A stretch of 64,000 bases of DNA from Clostridiales bacterium (GTDB taxonomy: Bacteria; Bacillota; Clostridia; Saccharofermentanales; Saccharofermentanaceae), in assembly GCA_017940895.1 (NCBI GenBank), contig JAGAXM010000017.1:1-64000 (forward strand). The letters run 5' to 3'. The stretch's first letter is position 1, and every line of letters starts with the position of its first letter. The notes under the pieces were generated by a model. The model was given only the letters and a program-made list of their open reading frames with translations, made no database searches and was not told where the DNA came from. Below are positions 9,068 to 17,931 of the stretch, piece after piece. A program made the position numbers and the translations under genes.

Positions 9068-10968
9068 GACGGTTCCTTTGCAGGGACAAGTACCGAATAG
9101 TAACTTTCGTAGATAACCATTCCCGGGCGTGCTCCGGGGATTTTCTTTACATGGGATACAGGACAGTAGTCTACCTCTGCCTTGATCTCGCCGGCGCGGC
9201 TTCCCGCACCTTCGGAGTGTTCTTCTACCATGATGCTCTTGGAGAAGAATACAGCAAGCGAGGCTGCTTCGAGAACTGCGTTGTCGGAAGGGAACTCCTC
9301 GCCTTTGTGGGATCTCAAAATTACATGTGTTCCAGGAAGACCTTTTACGTGGAACCACCAGTCATCTTTGGACGCGACTTTGAAAGTAAGTTCATCGTTC
9401 TGGATATTATTTCTTCCTGAGAGAATCTCGTAACCGTCTTTCGTTACGTATTTACGATACGACAGCGCAGTCTCGGGCTTCTTCTGGGATATCTTACGGT
9501 TCTTCTGCGCAGCTCTTTTCGCAGCTTCTCTCATGGCGCGTGACGCGTGCTTGCCGGACTTTGCCATGCCTACCATTCTGTTGGGATCGCCGGCATTTGT
9601 CTTTTGCTTTGCACTGTCACGGGCACTGCCTGCAAGAGCAAGTATCTCCATCTCAAGCGCGGTAATATCTTCTTCACAGGAAGCTGAGGAGATTGCTGTC
9701 TTTAATGACCTGAAGTACGAGATTGCTTCGCGGTCGGATTTGATGTATTCGTTCGAAAGCTCAAGTTTACGCTTGGATTTATGAAACCTCTTGTAGTATT
9801 CCTGTGCGTTAGAAGAGGCGTCTATAACGGGATTTAACGCGATCGTGACGGGCTTCGGCGGATCTTCGTAGTAGTCGTCGCATGTAAACTCCGATGCGTG
9901 ATCTTCGATACGGTATGTGTTGGCGAGGATAAGGTCCGCGCACTTCTTGTAGTATTCCGATTTCTGACCGTCTTCGAGGTCCTGCTCGTGTATCTGAAGC
10001 TTTCTTACGGAGTGAGCGAGTGCCGTGTCAATGATGGCGGAAAGACGCTGCTTCTTCCTGTCGAGATCGGCAGCGCGGTCCTTGGATACATAGAAACGGT
10101 CTATGGCTTCGGATATGGTATCGAAACTCTCTGTCTTCTGTGTACCTTCGAAAAGAAACGGCATGTATTCAAGCGGTTCGTCGTTCTCGGAGAAGTAAAC
10201 TGTAGCCTTGTATGAGGATGAACAGATGTCTTCGAAGAATGCCCTAAGATCTGACTTAAGAACAGCAATGCTGTCGCCTGAAAGCATCTTAAGAGGAGTC
10301 CTGTCATCGGCTCCACATTTACCTGTTACTCTGCGGGCAAGTGAAGGGGAAAGGCCTTTTACCGAGTTAAGAAGCGCTTTCTCGGCAGATCTTCCGAGCT
10401 CGGTTTCTTTGACGGGGAGATTTCCTTCTTTACACAGTTCGAGGGCTTCATCGGGTGAAAGCTTGTCCTGCGCAGGCGGATATTCATATATACGTGCCGG
10501 CATGATCTCACGGTAACGGTTGACGGACATATCTATATGAACGAGACTGTCGATTATCTTGCCGGACTGATTGGTAAGGATAAGATTGGAATATCTTCCC
10601 ATGAGCTCGCAGATAAGTGTATAAGACTTCCTGTCGTGAAGTTCATCGGTGTTGCTCACTTTGATCTCGATTATTCTCTCGTAAGAAGGACAGGAGATCG
10701 ATTCGATCTTGGCGCCTGACAGATACTTTCGAAGAAGCATGCAAAAAGACGGCGGCATCTTGGGATTCTCACGGTCCGAGGTCGTGAGATTCATCCTTAC
10801 AGATGAGGGATTACAGGATATGAGAAGTTTCTCCATGCGCGCATTGGCACGGATGTGGATGATAACGGTCTGTTTGTCCGGCTGGAATACCTTGTCTATT
10901 CTTGTTCCCTCAAGAATGGAACTCAATTCGTTCGCCAGAAGGTGAGAAGTAATTCCGTCAAATGGCAT
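9064..10968 (-). CDS. rqcH: NFACT ribosome rescue factor RqcH
   Basis: Bacterial Rqc2/NEMF homologue that recruits Ala-tRNA to stalled 50S subunits and adds C-terminal alanine tails. 634 residues with NFACT-N starting MPFDGI, a helix-hairpin-helix (about 205-225), a long coiled-coil middle (about 280-450) and NFACT-R (about 525-610; DDWWFHVKGLPGTHV). The conserved Asp-Arg pair of NFACT-N, D97-R98 in B. subtilis, reads Glu97-Arg98 here. Older annotations call this family fibronectin-binding FbpA. It is last in the minus-strand prs operon, three bases beyond the stop of the Ser-rich gene on the coding strand. Confidence 0.93.
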   Translation of the reverse strand: MPFDGITSHLLANELSSILEGTRIDKVFQPDKQTVIIHIRANARMEKLLISCNPSSVRMNLTTSDRENPKMPPSFCMLLRKYLSGAKIESISCPSYERIIEIKVSNTDELHDRKSYTLICELMGRYSNLILTNQSGKIIDSLVHIDMSVNRYREIMPARIYEYPPAQDKLSPDEALELCKEGNLPVKETELGRSAEKALLNSVKGLSPSLARRVTGKCGADDRTPLKMLSGDSIAVLKSDLRAFFEDICSSSYKATVYFSENDEPLEYMPFLFEGTQKTESFDTISEAIDRFYVSKDRAADLDRKKQRLSAIIDTALAHSVRKLQIHEQDLEDGQKSEYYKKCADLILANTYRIEDHASEFTCDDYYEDPPKPVTIALNPVIDASSNAQEYYKRFHKSKRKLELSNEYIKSDREAISYFRSLKTAISSASCEEDITALEMEILALAGSARDSAKQKTNAGDPNRMVGMAKSGKHASRAMREAAKRAAQKNRKISQKKPETALSYRKYVTKDGYEILSGRNNIQNDELTFKVASKDDWWFHVKGLPGTHVILRSHKGEEFPSDNAVLEAASLAVFFSKSIMVEEHSEGAGSRAGEIKAEVDYCPVSHVKKIPGARPGMVIYESYYSVLVPAKEPS

Positions 10969-10974
10969 CTGCTC

Positions 10975-11304
10975 TTATTTTCCTGAAGAGGGCGTGGACT
11001 CGCCGAAGCTTAATACAAGTCCTATGACCCATATAATGCCTACAATAAGGAGTTCAAATCCCAGTATCTTGAAGAATCTGTCGTATTCATTCCATGCAAG
11101 TAAAAGGTCCAGCAGTACGAGGACTGTTATGACGAGTACCGACATAACGGGCACAAAAGCCCTTGTCTTCGAGAAAGCATGGAAATAATCAGCGAAAGTG
11201 GAGACCGCAGAAGACGATGACTTGGAAGAGGACCTCTTCTTAGAGGAGCTTCTTGATGAAGATGATGAAGTCTTTCTTCCGGATGTTGATCTTCTCTGCG
11301 CCAT
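10975..11304 (-). CDS. Ser/Lys-rich small membrane protein, unknown
   Basis: 109 residues; not recognised. The first 33 residues are a low-complexity basic tract of Ser, Lys and Arg, which should be cytoplasmic and could contact RNA, DNA or phospholipid heads. Two hydrophobic segments follow (about 52-70 and 80-100) with a short polar Trp-Asn-Glu-Tyr-Asp-Arg turn between them. It sits between prs and rqcH, nine bases from prs with no clear ribosome site, so translation is likely coupled. FtsB-like or other small membrane families do not fit. Real by position and reading-frame fit; function unknown. Confidence 0.65.
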   Translation of the reverse strand: MAQRRSTSGRKTSSSSSRSSSKKRSSSKSSSSAVSTFADYFHAFSKTRAFVPVMSVLVITVLVLLDLLLAWNEYDRFFKILGFELLIVGIIWVIGLVLSFGESTPSSGK

Positions 11305-11312
11305 TTACAGGA

Positions 11313-12521
11313 TCAGATATTCTCGCCCTTCTCCTTGAGAAGCTTCTTGATCTTCTCTGTAGGATTGATGAGGTTGGACAGTGAAGCATCGTGGTTGATA
11401 GCATCGATGAGAAGTGCTACGAACTTACACATGTTAACATCTGCGAACCAGGGAGCCTCGAGAAGCTCGGGTCTTCTGTAGATAAGGTTAGTAGCGAATA
11501 CCTTATCGAAGATACCTGCCTCGTAAGCCTTGTTGAAGTTCTCGATACCTTCTGTGAACAGACCGAATGTAGCTGCGCAGAATACCTTTCTTGCGCCTCT
11601 TTCCTTCATGGCCTTGGCGATGTCGAGCATGGAGTCACCGGATGAGATCATATCGTCAACGATGAGGATATCCATACCTTCAACGGAATCACCGAGGAAC
11701 TCGTGAGCGATGATAGGGTTTCTGCCGTTTACGACAGTTGTATAGTCTCTTCTCTTATAGAATGTTCCGAGAGGAACTCCGAGGATGGAAGCGTAGTACA
11801 TAGCTCTTCCGATACCGCCTTCATCAGGGGAAACTACCATGAACTTGCCCTTTGTAAATGACAGGTCAGGGATCTGACGGTACATCTCCTTGATCATCTG
11901 GTAGTTGGAAGGAAGTGACTCGAATCCGGAGAGGGGAATAGCATTCGCAACTCTCTCGTCGTGTGCGTCGAAAGTGATGATGTTGGCAACACCGAGGTTA
12001 TAAAGCTCTTCAAGTGCGAAAGCGCAGTCGAGGGACTCTCTTGCATTTCTCTTGTGCTGACGGCTCTCATAAAGGAAAGGCATGATAACATTGATTCTTC
12101 TTGCCTTTCCGGAGCATGCGAGGATAACTCGCTTAAGATCCTGATAGTGATCATCAGGGCTCATGTGATTGAGCTGTCCGTACATCTTATATGTGATGGA
12201 AGGGTTCATGATATCACTGATGATATAGAGGTCATGACCTCTTACAGTATTCTTGATAACGGCCTTACCTTCGCCGGAAGAGAATCTTGCATTCTCAACT
12301 TCAATTCTGTAATCCTGACGGTAGAAGCCGGGATACTTGGAAACAAAAGCTTCCTGCTGATATTCCGATCTTCTTGTTGTGAGATAGTAGTTAACCTTCT
12401 CGGTAAACTCCACGCTGCCCTTAAGCGGGATAAGACCGATAGGGGCTATAGGAGCCATCGGGTTCTCGCCGTACTGGTTATAACGTGAATAGGATTTCTC
12501 ATCTGCAGGAACTGAAGTCAT
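11313..12521 (-). CDS. prs: Ribose-phosphate pyrophosphokinase (long form)
   Basis: Makes PRPP from ribose-5-phosphate and ATP for nucleotide, His and Trp synthesis. 402 residues against about 315 for ordinary Prs: a roughly 60-residue N-terminal extension precedes the recognisable RFSSGEGK segment. The catalytic loop KRRDY (near residue 268) keeps the Lys-Arg-Arg of active enzymes. The FDAHDER segment (near 190) corresponds to the metal-binding D-x-H. The PRPP motif ILIVDDMISSGDS lies near residue 290. An AGAGGTG ribosome site precedes the ATG. It is second of two prs-like genes, 20 bases after the paralogue. This copy is the better candidate for the working synthetase. Confidence 0.9.
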   Translation of the reverse strand: MTSVPADEKSYSRYNQYGENPMAPIAPIGLIPLKGSVEFTEKVNYYLTTRRSEYQQEAFVSKYPGFYRQDYRIEVENARFSSGEGKAVIKNTVRGHDLYIISDIMNPSITYKMYGQLNHMSPDDHYQDLKRVILACSGKARRINVIMPFLYESRQHKRNARESLDCAFALEELYNLGVANIITFDAHDERVANAIPLSGFESLPSNYQMIKEMYRQIPDLSFTKGKFMVVSPDEGGIGRAMYYASILGVPLGTFYKRRDYTTVVNGRNPIIAHEFLGDSVEGMDILIVDDMISSGDSMLDIAKAMKERGARKVFCAATFGLFTEGIENFNKAYEAGIFDKVFATNLIYRRPELLEAPWFADVNMCKFVALLIDAINHDASLSNLINPTEKIKKLLKEKGENI

Positions 12522-12541
12522 ATTGCACCTCTTTAAATTAA

Positions 12542-13744
12542 TTATGAGTTCTTGTTATCTTCGAATTCATCTTCGTCGAACAGTTCGCCGATTCTCATCT
12601 GACCAAGGAAATCAGTAATCCTTGATGTTGAGTTGATAAGGTCGGTAACGGATTCATTAGCGTTGATCGCTTCGATAATGCGGGCAACGTAAGGGATCAT
12701 ATCAACATTTACATACCACTTGCGCTCGAGAAGATCGGGAGTGTGGTAGCTTAAGTTGGTACAAAGTACAGACTTGATCACGCCGTCCTCGTAAGCTTCG
12801 TCGAATGTATCAAGACCGTCTGTGAAAAGTCCGAATGTAGCACAGCAGTAAATATCGCGTGCGCCGTGAACCTTGAGGATCTTGGAAGTTCTGAGCATTG
12901 TACTTCCGGAGTTGATCATATCATCAATGATGAGAACATCTCTGCCTGAGATATCATCACCCAAGTATTCGTAGTTCTTGATAGGATGCTCACCGTCGAT
13001 CTTCCTGGAATAATCCCTGTCTCTGTAGAAGATACCGAGAGGCAGATTAAGTAGTGAAGAGTAGAAGATACCTCTGTTGACACCTGATTCATCGGGGCTG
13101 ACAACAATGGTCTTATCCTTATCAAGCTTGAATGTATCGAATGTGGAAAGCAGAGTGGAGATGATCTTGTAAGCACTCTTAGGGAAATCGATGCCCATAA
13201 GAGGAACTGCATTCGCGATACGTCCGTCATGAGGGTCAAAGATGATGAGGTTGGCAACACCGAGCTCGTAGAGCTGCTTCAACATTGCCGCTACATCCAT
13301 TGATTCATTGGAAGTCTCGCGCTTCTCTTGTCTGCCTTCATATACGAAAGGCATGATCACGTTGATTCTTCTTGCTTTACCGGAACATGTGGATACGATA
13401 CGCAGAAGATCTCTGTAGTGATCATCAGGTGAGAGAACATGCTTATATCCGAAGATATCAAGTGTCTCATTATGTGAAAGAACGTCAGTGATAATGAAGA
13501 TATCATGACCTCTTATGGATTCTTCAATCTGGTATTTGCCTTCGCCCGTCTGGAAACGGATAAGCTCAGAATCGATAATATAATCGCTTCTGCAGTATCC
13601 GGGTGTATGAACATAGGGGTTGGCGTTATTATCGAGGCGCTTCTTGCGCTTCTGATATAAAACATCGCTTACCGCTCTTACAAAATCGCGGTTAGCATTA
13701 TGAGCAATGATTCCGATGGGACCGTAAGGTTCAAGCTGAAGCAT
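12542..13744 (-). CDS. Prs paralogue with altered catalytic loop
   Basis: 400 residues, clearly paralogous to the neighbouring prs along its length (shared GKARRINVIMPF, SPDDHY and ANAVPL-type blocks). The PRPP-binding VLIIDDMINSGST and the FDPHDGR metal segment are kept. The catalytic loop, however, reads RDRDYS where active enzymes and the neighbour have KRR: the key Lys is Arg and the following Arg is Asp. By family knowledge that Lys is critical for catalysis, so this protein may be a weak synthetase or a regulatory partner, comparable in concept to mammalian PRS-associated proteins. Acidic C-terminal tail (DEDEFEDN). AAAGGAG ribosome site; promoter at 13766-13794 drives both copies. Confidence 0.85.
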   Translation of the reverse strand: MLQLEPYGPIGIIAHNANRDFVRAVSDVLYQKRKKRLDNNANPYVHTPGYCRSDYIIDSELIRFQTGEGKYQIEESIRGHDIFIITDVLSHNETLDIFGYKHVLSPDDHYRDLLRIVSTCSGKARRINVIMPFVYEGRQEKRETSNESMDVAAMLKQLYELGVANLIIFDPHDGRIANAVPLMGIDFPKSAYKIISTLLSTFDTFKLDKDKTIVVSPDESGVNRGIFYSSLLNLPLGIFYRDRDYSRKIDGEHPIKNYEYLGDDISGRDVLIIDDMINSGSTMLRTSKILKVHGARDIYCCATFGLFTDGLDTFDEAYEDGVIKSVLCTNLSYHTPDLLERKWYVNVDMIPYVARIIEAINANESVTDLINSTSRITDFLGQMRIGELFDEDEFEDNKNS

Positions 13745-13765
13745 TTAAATCTCCTTTACCTAATA

Positions 13766-13794
13766 AGTATCATTCAACGTATTAATAAATTCAA
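13766..13794 (-). promoter_or_regulatory. Promoter for prs operon
   Basis: Read on the minus strand: TTGAAT (13794-13789), a 17-base spacer and GATACT (13771-13766), 21 bases before the paralogue's ATG. The following AAAGGAG gives a short conventional leader. Confidence 0.6.
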
Positions 13795-13824
13795 CTGTCG
13801 AATTTTTACAATTTTATCGATCAA

Positions 13825-14415
13825 TTAAATTAAGAGTTTGGCAATTGCCTCGCGCAGCTCCTCAATGCCTTGTTTTTTCATGGAAGATACCGCGAAAATA
13901 TCAGCATTTTCATCGAAATTATAAATATCTTTGAGCTCCTCTATGCGCCTTCGAAGCTGGGCCGCCGAGTATTTGTCACACTTGGTGAAAACTACGTAAT
14001 ACCTGATGTTGTTGGCGTTCATGTACTCGAACATGGCGATGTCTTCATCTGTAGGCTCGCGTCTGATATCCATAAGATGAAGAACAAGGTCGAATTTCCT
14101 GCCGGAAGTAAAATAACTGTCGGCAAGAGAAGAAAAATTTGACTTCATTTCCTTGGAAACCTTGGCATAACCGTAGCCGGGAAGATCTGCTATAAGAAGC
14201 TTGCCGTCAATCTCGAAAAATACTACGGCACGTGTCTTTCCGGGTGTTTGTGATACTCTTGCAAGTTTCTTGTTGTCAACTAAAGCGTTGATGAGTGAAG
14301 ATTTGCCTACATTGGATCTTCCGGACATTACGATCTCCGGCATATCAGATGCGGGACACTGGTCTATTGTGGCGGCCAAAGCCTTGAATTTCGCTTTTCT
14401 GAAGTTGATATTCAT
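13825..14415 (-). CDS. engB: Ribosome biogenesis GTPase EngB/YsxC
   Basis: GTPase needed for late 50S ribosome assembly. All G motifs are present: GRSNVGKSS (G1, near residue 32), TPGKTR (G2 region, near 58), DLPGYGYAK (G3, near 77) and TKCDK (G4, near 143), then AVSSMKKQG (G5). 196 residues, normal length. The region before its ATG has no ribosome site; AAATACGAATT lies directly upstream, so initiation may be leaderless or weak. It is divergent from comEC and separated from it by 83 bases containing phased repeats. Confidence 0.96.
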   Translation of the reverse strand: MNINFRKAKFKALAATIDQCPASDMPEIVMSGRSNVGKSSLINALVDNKKLARVSQTPGKTRAVVFFEIDGKLLIADLPGYGYAKVSKEMKSNFSSLADSYFTSGRKFDLVLHLMDIRREPTDEDIAMFEYMNANNIRYYVVFTKCDKYSAAQLRRRIEELKDIYNFDENADIFAVSSMKKQGIEELREAIAKLLI

Positions 14416-14426
14416 AATTCGTATTT

Positions 14427-14452
14427 TTGTCGTTTTTTGTCGAAAATTGTCG
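14427..14452. repeat. Three helically phased TTGTCG repeats
   Basis: TTGTCG occurs at 14427-14432, 14437-14442 and 14447-14452, exactly 10 bases apart, with T- or A-rich bases between. The array fills the divergent engB/comEC intergenic region. Placing each copy on one face of the helix is a common operator design, but no regulator can be named. Confidence 0.5.
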
Positions 14453-14486
14453 TCATTTCGTAGTTATATTTGCAACTTTTACATTC

Positions 14487-14492
14487 TAACAT
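14487..14492 (+). promoter_or_regulatory. -10 of comEC, leaderless
   Basis: TAACAT followed by six bases and the comEC ATG. The -35 region (TTATAT at 14464-14469, 17-base spacer) is weak. No Shine-Dalgarno sequence is present. The spacing is identical to that at 183-195 and 3095-3107. Confidence 0.4.
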
Positions 14493-14498
14493 ACGCCT

Positions 14499-16517
14499 AT
14501 GAGCCGTTGTAATCAGTTAAATGCAGTAATAATGAAGATTTTTGACGCCGTAATAAAGCGGCCGCTTGTAGTACCTGCCATATTGGCGGTCGTATGCATG
14601 TGTGCATATTATTCATTTGTTGATCGACCGTCTTATCATGAGAACATTTCCTGTCCGGTAACCGTGAGAGATACACACATCAGAGCCGACGGAACGGTTC
14701 AGTATGTCTTTAATACCTACGGATACGGGAGAATACTGTACAGCACAGATGTTGAAGAGCCTTTTGACACAGGGGATGAGCTGTATATCGAAGGATATCT
14801 TAATACTCCTGCTCCTCCGTCCAATCCCGGAGAGTTTGATTATGCGGATTATCTGCACAGAAGGGGGATAAACGGAGTAGTTAAGCTTGAGTCATTCTCT
14901 CTTGTTAAAGAAAAGTCTTCCGTTATGCAGGTCTCATGTGCTATGGCAGATCTTTTCGAGCATGTAAGGGGATACGCTTTGTCCGTGTTTGATGACGGTG
15001 ACCGAGGTATGGCTGCTGCTTTGTTTATGGGGGATACGTCGCTTCTTGATGATGATATTACAAGGTCTTTCAGATTATCTGACTGTTCTCATCTTCTGGC
15101 AGTCTCAGGAACACATTTCGCGGGGTTCCTGATGATGCTTTCGGATATACTGACAAGACTTAAGATAAAGCGTAAGTATTCGACCCCGGTATTTGTATGT
15201 TTTTGTGTTCTGACAGGAATGTTTACGGGATGGTCCGAATCAGTTACGAGAGCGTGTGTTATGAGTATCTGCGGTTTTCTTGCAAGGGACTACGCCTCGG
15301 GTATGTCACTTGCCGTTATAATGCTCATGGTAAACGATCCGTACAGCTGTCTGTCGAACGGGTTTCAGATGAGTTTTGCCGCCTCGCTTTCGATAAGACT
15401 TCTCGGCAACGGTATCGAGCGCAGGCTTTTGGCGTGCGGTCTGCCGGAAACCATATGCGAAGTGCTTACTCCTGTTATAGCGGCAACGATCGGAATGATA
15501 CCGTTCTGGTGCAGAACCTGTTATTATTTCTCGCTCGTTCATCTGCTTACACAGATACTGGCTTCTTTTTTGGCGGCTGCTGCCTGCGTGTTCTTTATAC
15601 CGACTGTAATTACAGGACTTTCAATGCCTTGTTCATTGGTGTTTTATCTGCTGAAGACCCTGACCGGAATTTGTTCTTCTGTTGCTTTTGAGGGTTCATC
15701 GTCTGCCGGGCTGACACCGGCAATTATCTGTACTTCGTTTATTCTTATATGTCTGTACATGATGCCCCGATGCATTATCAGAAAGTTTCTGCTGATGCCG
15801 GCGTTTGCTGCTTTTGTTATAGCATCGGGGATGAGCGCTGTCTCATATCTTAATGCTCCCGAAGTTACCATTGTTTTTATAGATGTCGGGCAGGGAGATT
15901 GCTGTCTTATTATGAGTGAGGGCAGAAGCATGCTGATTGACGGCGGAGTCGAGGCTGAAGGCAGATATGCCGTGTCCGCCGTTCTTGACTATTACGGCAT
16001 AGGCAGTGTGGATCTGGCTGTGGCAACGCATATGGATGAAGACCATATCGGCGGACTCGAATACCTCGATTCAGTGGGGCGTATAGATAATCTTTACAGC
16101 TGCTATGACTTAAGTGCCGGAGATGTTATCTCAATGACGGATAACCTCAGGCTTTATTGTGTATGGCCGAATCAGGTTAAAGACGGAGGTAACGAAGACA
16201 GCGTGGTTCTAAGGCTCGAATATGAGGATTTCTCGATACTTTTTACAGGAGATATCGGGTTTGACAGCGAGGCTGCGCTTATAGAGGAGGGTGCGGATAT
16301 AGATGCGGATGTACTTAAAGTGGCACATCACGGCTCTGCTTATTCTACTTCGAGCTTGTTCCTTGAGTATGTGTCACCGGAAGAGGCGGTTATATCTGTT
16401 GTGGCGAACTCACCTTACGGTCACCCTGCACCTGCGACTCTTGAACGACTTGAGGATTACGGATGCATAATAAGAAGGACCGACCACGAAGGGGCGATCC
16501 TTTACTTACTTGATTAA
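14499..16517 (+). CDS. comEC: ComEC/Rec2 DNA-uptake channel
   Basis: Membrane channel that carries single-stranded DNA into the cell during transformation. 672 residues: N-terminal hydrophobic helices and an OB-like extracellular region (about 45-130), the competence domain with the hallmark HLLAVSGTH (near residue 200) and many helices (to about 450), then a metallo-beta-lactamase domain (about 460-670) with DVGQGD, THMDEDHIGG and VAHHGS. The fused three-domain form is the full-length type. Weak promoter and apparent leaderless start. No comEA or comF is nearby, so competence of this organism cannot be judged from the window. Confidence 0.95.
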   Translation: MSRCNQLNAVIMKIFDAVIKRPLVVPAILAVVCMCAYYSFVDRPSYHENISCPVTVRDTHIRADGTVQYVFNTYGYGRILYSTDVEEPFDTGDELYIEGYLNTPAPPSNPGEFDYADYLHRRGINGVVKLESFSLVKEKSSVMQVSCAMADLFEHVRGYALSVFDDGDRGMAAALFMGDTSLLDDDITRSFRLSDCSHLLAVSGTHFAGFLMMLSDILTRLKIKRKYSTPVFVCFCVLTGMFTGWSESVTRACVMSICGFLARDYASGMSLAVIMLMVNDPYSCLSNGFQMSFAASLSIRLLGNGIERRLLACGLPETICEVLTPVIAATIGMIPFWCRTCYYFSLVHLLTQILASFLAAAACVFFIPTVITGLSMPCSLVFYLLKTLTGICSSVAFEGSSSAGLTPAIICTSFILICLYMMPRCIIRKFLLMPAFAAFVIASGMSAVSYLNAPEVTIVFIDVGQGDCCLIMSEGRSMLIDGGVEAEGRYAVSAVLDYYGIGSVDLAVATHMDEDHIGGLEYLDSVGRIDNLYSCYDLSAGDVISMTDNLRLYCVWPNQVKDGGNEDSVVLRLEYEDFSILFTGDIGFDSEAALIEEGADIDADVLKVAHHGSAYSTSSLFLEYVSPEEAVISVVANSPYGHPAPATLERLEDYGCIIRRTDHEGAILYLLD

Positions 16518-16530
16518 TTGTTAATTCCGA

Positions 16531-17883
16531 TCAATATCTGAAGAGTTCTTTGTAGAGTACTCTTACAGCGTAGTCGGTGTATTCTTCTGAAACGCCGAAC
16601 ATCAGCGAGATCTCGGAGGCGCCCTGGTTAACAATGCGCAGGTTGATACCTGCAGCAGAGAGTGCGGAAGCGGCTCTTGCCATGATACCTACTGACTTCT
16701 CCATAGCCTGACCTACGATCATAACGATGGCGAGATCTCTGTCGACCTTAACGGACTCGGCACGGGCTTCGTTCCTGAAACGGTTGATAACGATATCTTC
16801 CTTCTCGGGCGTGAAATACTTCTTACGCGCAATGATCGTAACGGAATCAATACCGGAAGGAATATGCTCTACCGGAATGCCTTCCTCGGCAAGTATCTTA
16901 AGAAGTGAAGACAGGAATCCTACTTCGTGGTTCATAAGATACTTTGTAACTGTGATCGTAAGGAATCCTTTCTCGCCGGCAATACCAGTAACGAGCGAAT
17001 CGTAATGAGTTCTCTCGGAAACGATCTTAGTGCCCTTTGCTGAAGGGTTGTTCGTATTTCTGATATGAACGGGAATGCCTCTGACATAAACAGGGTAGAG
17101 AGCTTCCTCGTGAAGTACCGAGAAACCTGCATATGCGAGCTCTCTCATCTCGTCGTAAGTGATCTCATAGATCGGGAACGGATTCTTAACGATGTTGGGA
17201 TTAACTGCAAATACGTTGTCAACGTCAGTCCAGTTCTCGTAGATATCGGCATTAACTGCACCTGCGAGGATGGAACCCGTGATATCGGAGCCTCCTCTCG
17301 AAAAGGTAATGATGCGACCGTCTTTACCGTAACCGTAGAATCCGGGGAATATGCACAGTTCCTTGGAATACTTGAGGTTCTCGAGGTTGTCGTAAGATTC
17401 TCCGAGAATTCTTGCTTTGCCTGCTGCATCATGCTCAAGGAAAAGACCGCACTCCTTGGGGTTGCAGTACTTAGCAGGATGTCCGATGGATGTAAGGTAT
17501 GCGGAAACGAGTCTTGCACAGCAGTCCTCGCCCATAGCTTTAACTGTATCAAGATAAAGATTGTCGTCGGATGTGTCAGAAGCGGCAGCTGCCTTAAGAG
17601 TGTCGATAATCTCGGGAAGCTTGTCTTCGATGTTAAGATCGTCGCAGATGCTTCTGAATCTCTCGATAACAGCCTGAAGTTCATTCTCATAGGATTCTCC
17701 GCTTAATGCAGCCTTGGCTACGGCGATAAGAAGATCTGTGACCTTGATGTCATCCTTGGATCTTTTACCGGGAGCGGAAACAACTACGATCCTTCTGTCG
17801 GGATCTGACAGGATAATGTCGCATACTTTCTTTATCTGGAATGCGTCAGCAAGTGACGATCCGCCGAATTTTGCAATCTTCAT
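16531..17883 (-). CDS. lysC: Aspartokinase
   Basis: Phosphorylates aspartate, the first step toward Lys, Thr, Met and diaminopimelate. 450 residues from the ATG at 17883, where AAGAGG lies seven bases upstream; an in-frame ATG 13 codons earlier lacks this. Motifs: KFGGSSLAD at the N-terminus, FSRGGSDITG (near residue 205) for Asp/ATP binding, and two C-terminal ACT domains (about 305-450; VGIMARAASALSAAGINLR). The long insert between catalytic motifs is of the monofunctional Bacillota class III type. It is divergent from yqeG with a palindrome between them. Which amino acid inhibits it cannot be read here. No lysine riboswitch is visible in the short leader. Confidence 0.94.
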   Translation of the reverse strand: MKIAKFGGSSLADAFQIKKVCDIILSDPDRRIVVVSAPGKRSKDDIKVTDLLIAVAKAALSGESYENELQAVIERFRSICDDLNIEDKLPEIIDTLKAAAASDTSDDNLYLDTVKAMGEDCCARLVSAYLTSIGHPAKYCNPKECGLFLEHDAAGKARILGESYDNLENLKYSKELCIFPGFYGYGKDGRIITFSRGGSDITGSILAGAVNADIYENWTDVDNVFAVNPNIVKNPFPIYEITYDEMRELAYAGFSVLHEEALYPVYVRGIPVHIRNTNNPSAKGTKIVSERTHYDSLVTGIAGEKGFLTITVTKYLMNHEVGFLSSLLKILAEEGIPVEHIPSGIDSVTIIARKKYFTPEKEDIVINRFRNEARAESVKVDRDLAIVMIVGQAMEKSVGIMARAASALSAAGINLRIVNQGASEISLMFGVSEEYTDYAVRVLYKELFRY

Positions 17884-17917
17884 AACGATACCTCTTTTCT
17901 TTATCGCCACATATAAT

Positions 17918-17931
17918 ATCACAGATGTGAT
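17918..17931. promoter_or_regulatory. Perfect palindrome between divergent promoters
   Basis: ATCACA-GA-TGTGAT is a 6+6 inverted repeat with a 2-base centre. It touches the -35 of the plus-strand promoter (17931-17936) and lies in the minus-strand promoter region of the aspartokinase gene. It looks like a dimeric repressor or activator site; the regulator is not identified. Confidence 0.5.

Noticed and set aside
13788..13806. Terminator between engB and the prs genes
   Set aside because: The AAATTC/GAATTT stem is only six AT-rich pairs with no T-run on the engB strand.
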